From JBDTGE01 sp050742975 (GTDB taxonomy: Bacteria > Actinomycetota > Actinomycetes > Mycobacteriales > Jatrophihabitantaceae), in NCBI GenBank assembly GCA_050742975.1, contig JBOGDQ010000217.1, positions 1-9,387 on the forward strand: 9,387 bases of DNA, read 5' to 3'. Below the pieces are notes generated by a model, which made no database searches, had not been told where the DNA came from, and was given only the letters and a program-made list of their open reading frames with translations. The translations under genes were made by a program, and so were the position numbers. Of this stretch, positions 6,268 through 9,387 are shown in pieces; within the stretch, counting starts at the first letter, position 1; each line of letters begins with the position of its first letter.

Positions 6268-7545
6268 TCAGAACAGAGCCCTCAGCGCGTTGCCGATCAG
6301 GTAGATGTTCAGGCCGGAGATGATGAGTGTGGTCCCGATCATGAGCGCGGTGGTGATGCGGCGGTTGGCCATGTCCTGCATGACGCGGGCGTCCCGGACG
6401 ATCAAGAGCAGCGGGATGAGCGCGAAGGGGATGCCGAAGGAGAGCACGATCTGGGAGTAGACGAGCGCCTGGGTGGTATTGACGGCCAGCGCGAGAACGA
6501 CCAGTGACGGCAGCATCGTCACAGCGCGGCGCAGCAGCAGCGGGACGCGCCAGTTGACGAAGCCGGCCATGACGACCTGCCCGGCGTAGGTGCCGACGCT
6601 GGAGGAGGAGAACCCGGAGGCCAGCAGCGCGATGCCGAAGGCGAGCGCGGCGCCGCCGCCGACCAGTGTCGCCAGTTGGCTATGGATTTCGCCCAGATCG
6701 CCGCCGCCGGTCAGTCCGGGCTTGTGGAACAGCGCGGCGGCGATGCAGAGCATGGCCAGGTTGACCAGTCCCGCGATGCCCAGTCCGATGAAGCAGTCCC
6801 ACCGGTTGTACTTGAGCAGGGTGTGCCGTTCCTTGGTGCTGGCAGCCGTGATCCGGTTCTTCTGCAAGTCCGAGTGCAGGTAGATCACGTGAGGCATCAC
6901 GGTAGCGCCAATGATGCCGACGGTCAGGCTCAACGTGTCACCACCGCCCAGGTGCGGGAGAACGCCAGAGGCAAGTTGGCTGTAGTTCTGGTGGCCGACC
7001 GCGACGAACACGTAGAGGAAGCCGAGCGCGACAAAACTCAGCAGCGCCATGATCGCGAGTTCGAAGCGGCGGTAGCCACGCTGTTGCAGGGCGAGGATCG
7101 CGAACGCCACGACCGCCGTGATCAGCCCCGCAGCGAACAGCGGGACACCGAATATGAGGTTCAGCCCGAGCGCCGCGCCGACGAACTCGGCCAGGTCGGT
7201 GGCCATCGCCACAACTTCACCCTGCAACCACAGCACCACGTTGGCGCGGCGACCGTATCGGTCCCGGCACAGTTCGGGCAGGCTGCGGCCGGTTGCCAGA
7301 CCCACCTTGGAAGTGAGGTACTGCACCAGGACGGCCATCAGGTTGGCCATCACGACGACCCACAGCAGCTCGTAGCCGTGCTCGGCACCGGCGGCGAAGT
7401 TGGTGGCGAAGTTGCCCGGATCGACGTAGGCGACAGAGGCCACGAACGCCGGCCCGAGCAACGTCAGGACGGTGTGTCTCCAGCCTCGGGCCTGCACCGC
7501 CTGCAGGGTCGTGGCGATGGGATCGCGGGCTCGGACCGAGGTCAT
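6268..7545 (-). CDS. mntH: Nramp-family divalent metal (Mn2+/Fe2+) transporter MntH
   Basis: A 425-residue, about 11-helix, proton-coupled metal importer of the cytoplasmic membrane. The two unwound-helix metal motifs are present: DPGNFATN in helix 1 (D42, N45) and A214-T-V-M217-P-H219 in helix 6, continuing as VIYLHS as in E. coli MntH. The methionine is the selectivity residue for Mn2+ and Fe2+ over Ca2+ and Mg2+. The conserved QGEVVAMATDLAEFVGAA helix (108-125) is intact. The ATG at 7545 overlaps the stop of the 84-aa gene upstream (TGATG), so translation is coupled; longer in-frame readings extend into that gene. It is the last gene of the regulator - small membrane protein - transporter operon. 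It could supply iron or manganese for metalloenzymes such as the nearby di-iron monooxygenase, which is inference. Confidence 0.94.
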   Translation of the reverse strand: MTSVRARDPIATTLQAVQARGWRHTVLTLLGPAFVASVAYVDPGNFATNFAAGAEHGYELLWVVVMANLMAVLVQYLTSKVGLATGRSLPELCRDRYGRRANVVLWLQGEVVAMATDLAEFVGAALGLNLIFGVPLFAAGLITAVVAFAILALQQRGYRRFELAIMALLSFVALGFLYVFVAVGHQNYSQLASGVLPHLGGGDTLSLTVGIIGATVMPHVIYLHSDLQKNRITAASTKERHTLLKYNRWDCFIGLGIAGLVNLAMLCIAAALFHKPGLTGGGDLGEIHSQLATLVGGGAALAFGIALLASGFSSSSVGTYAGQVVMAGFVNWRVPLLLRRAVTMLPSLVVLALAVNTTQALVYSQIVLSFGIPFALIPLLLIVRDARVMQDMANRRITTALMIGTTLIISGLNIYLIGNALRALF

Positions 7546-7799
7546 CACGCACCGACCCAGCGGAAGACGATCCCGGTCGCGATGACCGCGATCGACAGAC
7601 AGCTCAGCGCGGGAGCGAGCCGGATCCAGCGCTCGAGCCGTCGCCGGTGCCGGTGGCCCACGACCGAGCTCAGCCCGCCGCGAGTGAACGGGCCGAGAAG
7701 TCCCCGGTCCAGGCCCATGACGGCGATCCACAGCCCACCGAACTCGGCCAGTCCCAGAGCCCCGATCCAGATCAGCACAACGGCCTCAGAGTGACTCAC
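7545..7799 (-). CDS. Small two-helix membrane protein between regulator and mntH (84 aa)
   Basis: No family recognised. The sequence predicts two membrane helices, about residues 6-29 (VVLIWIGALGLAEFGGLWIA) and 62-81 (APALSCLSIAVIATGIVFRW). A basic loop (HRHRRRLER, about 49-57) joins them and should be cytoplasmic. The GTG start at 7799 overlaps the regulator stop (GTGA) and its stop overlaps the mntH start (TGATG). This placement argues strongly for a real, co-translated gene. It may be an accessory or regulatory partner of MntH, comparable in idea to the small protein MntS of E. coli though unrelated in sequence. That role is speculation. Confidence 0.72.
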   Translation of the reverse strand: MSHSEAVVLIWIGALGLAEFGGLWIAVMGLDRGLLGPFTRGGLSSVVGHRHRRRLERWIRLAPALSCLSIAVIATGIVFRWVGA

Positions 7800-8494
7800 G
7801 GATCGAGCTCAATCGACAGCACGGCTATCAGGTCGGGCCCGAACCCGTGAATCCGTCCCTCCTTCGGCTCTCCCACCCGGATCGTCATCGGGCCGCCGAA
7901 GGGCTCGCGCCCCAGCACCTCGATCCGATCCCCGAGCTCGATGCCGCACTGGTCGAGGTAACGAAGCACCTCGGGGTCGCCGTTCCACACCCGCACCAGG
8001 CGCCCCACGGCACCGGCATCGGCAGTGCCCAGGACCTGACTGCGGGCATCGGCGATCTCACCATTGGGGCTGGGAATCGGGTCTCCGTGCGGGTCACGAA
8101 CAGGATCACCGAGTTTCTCGGCGATCCGCTCAACGAACAGCTCAGAAGCAGCCCGGCTCAGGGTCTCAGCCTCCTGCTCGACCTCGTCCCAGCTGTAGGC
8201 GAGAGTCTCGATCAAGAAAGACTCGATCAGCCGCCGCCTGCGGATAACCCACAGCGCCAACTGCACCCCCAAATCGGTCAGCGTCGCCTCCGAATACGGA
8301 CGATGATCGATCAACTTCGCCTCACGCAAACGAAGCAGCATCGCCGATACCGACGACGGCGCCACCCGAAGCTCCGCAGCCAAGGCAGTAGTCGTGGCCG
8401 CGAGTTCCCGCTCGCTGAGTGCGTAGATGGCCTTGACATAGTTCTCGACGGCCCATGGCCGACGTTGCTCGTGCTTCGCAGCCCCTACTGACAC
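7796..8494 (-). CDS. DtxR/MntR-family transcriptional regulator with altered metal-binding residues
   Basis: The 232 residues show the three-part DtxR layout: winged helix (about 14-75, with VAPSSVSAMLLRLREAKLI as recognition region), dimerisation and metal-binding helices (about 78-142), and a C-terminal FeoA/SH3-like domain (about 158-232). DPHGDPIPSPNG (134-145) is typical of actinobacterial members. Aligned by eye with MntR and DtxR, most metal ligands are replaced: D8 becomes N18, E11 becomes K21, the RRH histidine becomes R87, and the E-x2-E-H set becomes E110, S113 and R114. It may therefore not sense metal in the usual way. It heads the operon with mntH and probably represses it through the palindrome in its promoter. 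The GTG start at 8494 lacks a strong Shine-Dalgarno and lies about 22 nt from the predicted transcript start. Confidence 0.9.
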   Translation of the reverse strand: MSVGAAKHEQRRPWAVENYVKAIYALSERELAATTTALAAELRVAPSSVSAMLLRLREAKLIDHRPYSEATLTDLGVQLALWVIRRRRLIESFLIETLAYSWDEVEQEAETLSRAASELFVERIAEKLGDPVRDPHGDPIPSPNGEIADARSQVLGTADAGAVGRLVRVWNGDPEVLRYLDQCGIELGDRIEVLGREPFGGPMTIRVGEPKEGRIHGFGPDLIAVLSIELDP

Positions 8495-8522
8495 GCGAGC
8501 ACCGTACGTTCAAGTCCAGACT

Positions 8523-8551
8523 TAGATTGGTCTCAATCTGAGATGAGTCAA
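8523..8551 (-). promoter_or_regulatory. Promoter of the regulator-mntH operon with embedded operator (palindrome C)
   Basis: On the minus strand, TTGACT (8551-8546) and AATCTA (8528-8523) are separated by exactly 17 bp. The spacer contains the palindrome ATCTCAGATTGAGAC (8544-8530), a one-base variant of palindromes A and B. An overlapping repeat AGATTG-GTCT-CAATCT also lies here (8524-8537). A protein bound here would block RNA polymerase, so repression, probably by the DtxR-type product of the first gene, is the simplest reading. Confidence 0.65.
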
Positions 8552-8582
8552 CCCGAACTTTCGGTCTGGCTATGCCCGGTTC

Positions 8583-8611
8583 GTCTCAGATCTCGAGACC
8601 AATATCTGAGG
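8583..8611 (+). promoter_or_regulatory. Second operator copy (palindrome D), inverted relative to C
   Basis: The plus strand carries GTCTCAGATCTCGAGAC (8583-8599) followed by CAATATCTGAG. The minus strand of site C carries TCTCAGAT, then GAGACCAAT, then CTAAG in the same order, with small insertions distinguishing the two. C and D are thus two copies in inverted orientation about 40 bp apart. D could control a rightward transcript (possible -10 TATCTG near 8604-8609) leading to the ORF at 8864. Confidence 0.5.
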
Positions 8612-8731
8612 TGGACTGCCCAGGCACCACACGTACGGGCGTCGGCTTCGCTGCCTCGCAGATACGACGATCGCCACCCTCGCCGTCAGCGCCCCCAACC
8701 CTTGTTGCCCCCGGGGCGGTACAAGAGCTGA

Positions 8732-8788
8732 GTTGTCCGGGGCGTGGCCGCGCAGCGGTTCGTTGAACGACTGTGCCCGTCGGACAAC
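8732..8788 (+). ncRNA. Candidate structured leader RNA or long inverted repeat
   Basis: GTTGTCCG (8732-8739) and CGGACAAC (8781-8788) are perfectly complementary. The stem extends inward with GGGC (8740-8743) against GCCC, leaving a two-base GT bulge. Inside, CAG/CTG and GTTC-GTT-GAAC (8758-8768) can form a second hairpin. It lies between operator D and the RBS of the 85-aa ORF, where a cis-acting RNA would sit. It resembles no riboswitch that I can name, and the DNA repeat alone could instead be a protein or recombination site. Confidence 0.35.
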
Positions 8789-8863
8789 GTCAAGCATCTT
8801 CTGAGGCATACCTCCAGCGGACGCGGCCGAGCGGGTCGCGAAGCTGATCGGCGGAGGCAACTA

Positions 8864-9121
8864 ATGGGCACAGACAACTGGGACGTTGAGGATCGAGTTC
8901 CGCTCAGTCTGCTTCGTCAATATGTCGGGAATCTGGCCGAGACAGTTGGTCTGTTGGTCGACCTGGAGATGATGCGGAGCGCGGCAGGCGGGAAGCCACC
9001 GACAGTCGAGATGAAAGCACGCAGCCTGTACGCATTGAACGTGCACGGGTGTTGCACAGATTCGGCATGGAAGTGGATCACAGATAATCCGCAAACCGAG
9101 GGCCCGGTGACCAATCCGTGA
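8864..9121 (+). CDS. Small hypothetical protein (85 aa)
   Basis: The ATG at 8864 is preceded by GGAGG with a 7-base gap, the best Shine-Dalgarno in this stretch. The in-frame extension to 8744 is rejected because it lies in repeat and leader sequence with no RBS. The product is soluble and mildly acidic at its N-terminus (MGTDNWDVEDRVPLSLLRQYVGN). A helix LAETVGLLVDLEMM follows, then a Cys/Trp-containing part (HGCCTDSAWKWITDNP). I recognise no domain. It lies between the regulator control region and a tRNA-Leu fragment and could belong to the host or to a mobile element. Confidence 0.55.
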   Translation: MGTDNWDVEDRVPLSLLRQYVGNLAETVGLLVDLEMMRSAAGGKPPTVEMKARSLYALNVHGCCTDSAWKWITDNPQTEGPVTNP

Positions 9122-9160
9122 CCAGAGAGCCGATTTCGAGCGAATTACAGGCTTGGAAGT

Positions 9161-9272
9161 CCCGTATTTACTGGGCTGCAAGTGTGTCCGAGGGGGGACT
9201 TGAACCACCTGACGAGGGCCACGGAGCCCCCGTAAACACTGGGCTGTAGCGCTCAACCCCGTAAACGCGGGG
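9161..9272. repeat. Three short CCCGTA-type repeats around the tRNA fragment
   Basis: Units start at 9161, 9229 and 9258. The first two share CCCGTA, ACTGGGCTG and a following A (16 of 21 positions). The third shares CCCGTAAAC and forms CCCCG-TAAACG-CGGGG. Each can make a small hairpin of C-run and G-run around a GTA-centred loop. Repeats of this sort next to a tRNA 3' end recall recombinase-binding sites, which is inference. Confidence 0.4.
9184..9211 (-). repeat. tRNA-Leu 3'-end fragment, probable attachment-site scar
   Basis: Read on the minus strand, GGTTCAAGTCCCCCCTCGGACA (9206-9185) matches the T-loop, T-stem 3' strand and acceptor 3' strand plus discriminator A of actinobacterial tRNA-Leu as I know it. 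The 5' strand of the T-stem (GGTGG) is also recognisable with one mismatch. No anticodon arm, D-arm or GTCCGAG 5' end follows, so this is not a working tRNA. Such 3' fragments are left where integrases recombine an element into a tRNA gene. Confidence 0.5.
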
Positions 9273-9331
9273 GAGACGAGCGGTACCCAGAACTACGACG
9301 AGGTACCCGGACGCCGTTGGGTTGGACATGT

Positions 9332-9361
9332 CCCACCCAATGATCAAGAGCATCGGGTGGG
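9332..9361. repeat. Inverted repeat CCCACCC/GGGTGGG
   Basis: Perfect 7-bp arms (9332-9338 and 9355-9361) flank a 16-base loop in which ATG/CAT also pair. There is no T-run after it. It may be a terminator-like hairpin or a site belonging to an element beyond the window. The stretch 9122-9387 otherwise holds no gene I can support. Confidence 0.35.
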
Positions 9362-9387
9362 CCCTGAGCGCGTCCGCGGTCATGACG

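Noticed and set aside
6676..7794. Plus-strand reading frame (372 aa) opposite mntH
   Set aside because: Shadow of the Nramp gene, rich in Arg, Gln, His and Val with no recognisable domain; mntH carries DPGN and MPH motifs.
7847..8491. Plus-strand reading frame (214 aa) opposite the regulator
   Set aside because: Antisense of a clear DtxR-family gene; no RBS or domain.
8612..8863. Manganese riboswitch (yybP-ykoY) in the leader
   Set aside because: The conserved purine-rich loops of that class are not visible; only a simple inverted repeat is seen.
9184..9271. Complete tRNA-Leu gene on the minus strand
   Set aside because: Only the T-arm and acceptor 3' strand can be found; no anticodon arm, no D-arm, and no GTCCGAG 5' end at the expected distance of about 85 bases.
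9257..9272. CCCCG-TAAACG-CGGGG resembles the stem of an actinobacterial type I-E CRISPR repeat
   Set aside because: Only one such unit, with no regular spacing, no second matching repeat and no cas genes in the window.
9168..9383. Minus-strand ORF of 71 aa
   Set aside because: It runs through the repeats and the tRNA fragment, has no clear RBS in view, and its composition is not convincing as a protein.

Overview
The window is GC-rich with dense, overlapping gene starts (TGATG and GTGA junctions) and GTG start codons. It encodes a propane/Mim-type soluble di-iron monooxygenase together with the accessory genes that accompany it in Mycobacterium, Rhodococcus and Gordonia. The source is therefore most likely a high-GC actinobacterium (Corynebacteriales or Pseudonocardiales). 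The species cannot be told from the sequence alone.

Left part (1-6192), a gaseous-alkane or ketone oxidation locus. The hydroxylase large subunit (prmA/mimA-like) is read leftward and runs off the window edge, so the reductase, small subunit and coupling protein presumably lie further left. A 95-residue ORF lies upstream of it on the same strand. Reading rightward from a shared control region are an amidohydrolase-2 protein, a MIP18/DUF59 metal-cluster protein, a zinc alcohol dehydrogenase (these three overlap end to end), a GPR1/FUN34/YaaH acetate-type transporter, and an unrecognised 223-residue protein. A coherent reading is that the monooxygenase makes an alcohol, the dehydrogenase oxidises it, the amidohydrolase and DUF59 proteins help mature or support the di-iron enzyme, and the transporter handles a short-chain acid product. 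In known clusters these genes usually follow the monooxygenase genes on the same strand; here they diverge from prmA.

Right part (6268-8494, minus strand), a tightly coupled three-gene metal operon: a DtxR/MntR-type regulator, an 84-residue two-helix membrane protein, and an Nramp (MntH) divalent-metal transporter. The regulator keeps the DtxR fold but has lost nearly all canonical metal ligands. Its promoter has a palindrome exactly filling the -35/-10 spacer.

Far right (8495-9387) is mostly non-coding. It holds a second, inverted copy of the operator element, a 57-nt inverted repeat that could fold as RNA, one RBS-supported small ORF (85 aa), and a fragment matching the 3' end of a tRNA-Leu gene among short GTAAAC-type repeats. 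This looks like an attachment-site scar.

The most interesting signal is a palindrome of the form GTCTCR-N3-TGAGAC. It occurs twice in the monooxygenase control region (1327-1341, 1726-1740). A near copy lies in the regulator promoter (8530-8544) and a spacing variant lies next to it (8583-8599). It may mean one regulator controls both the di-iron monooxygenase and the metal-uptake operon.
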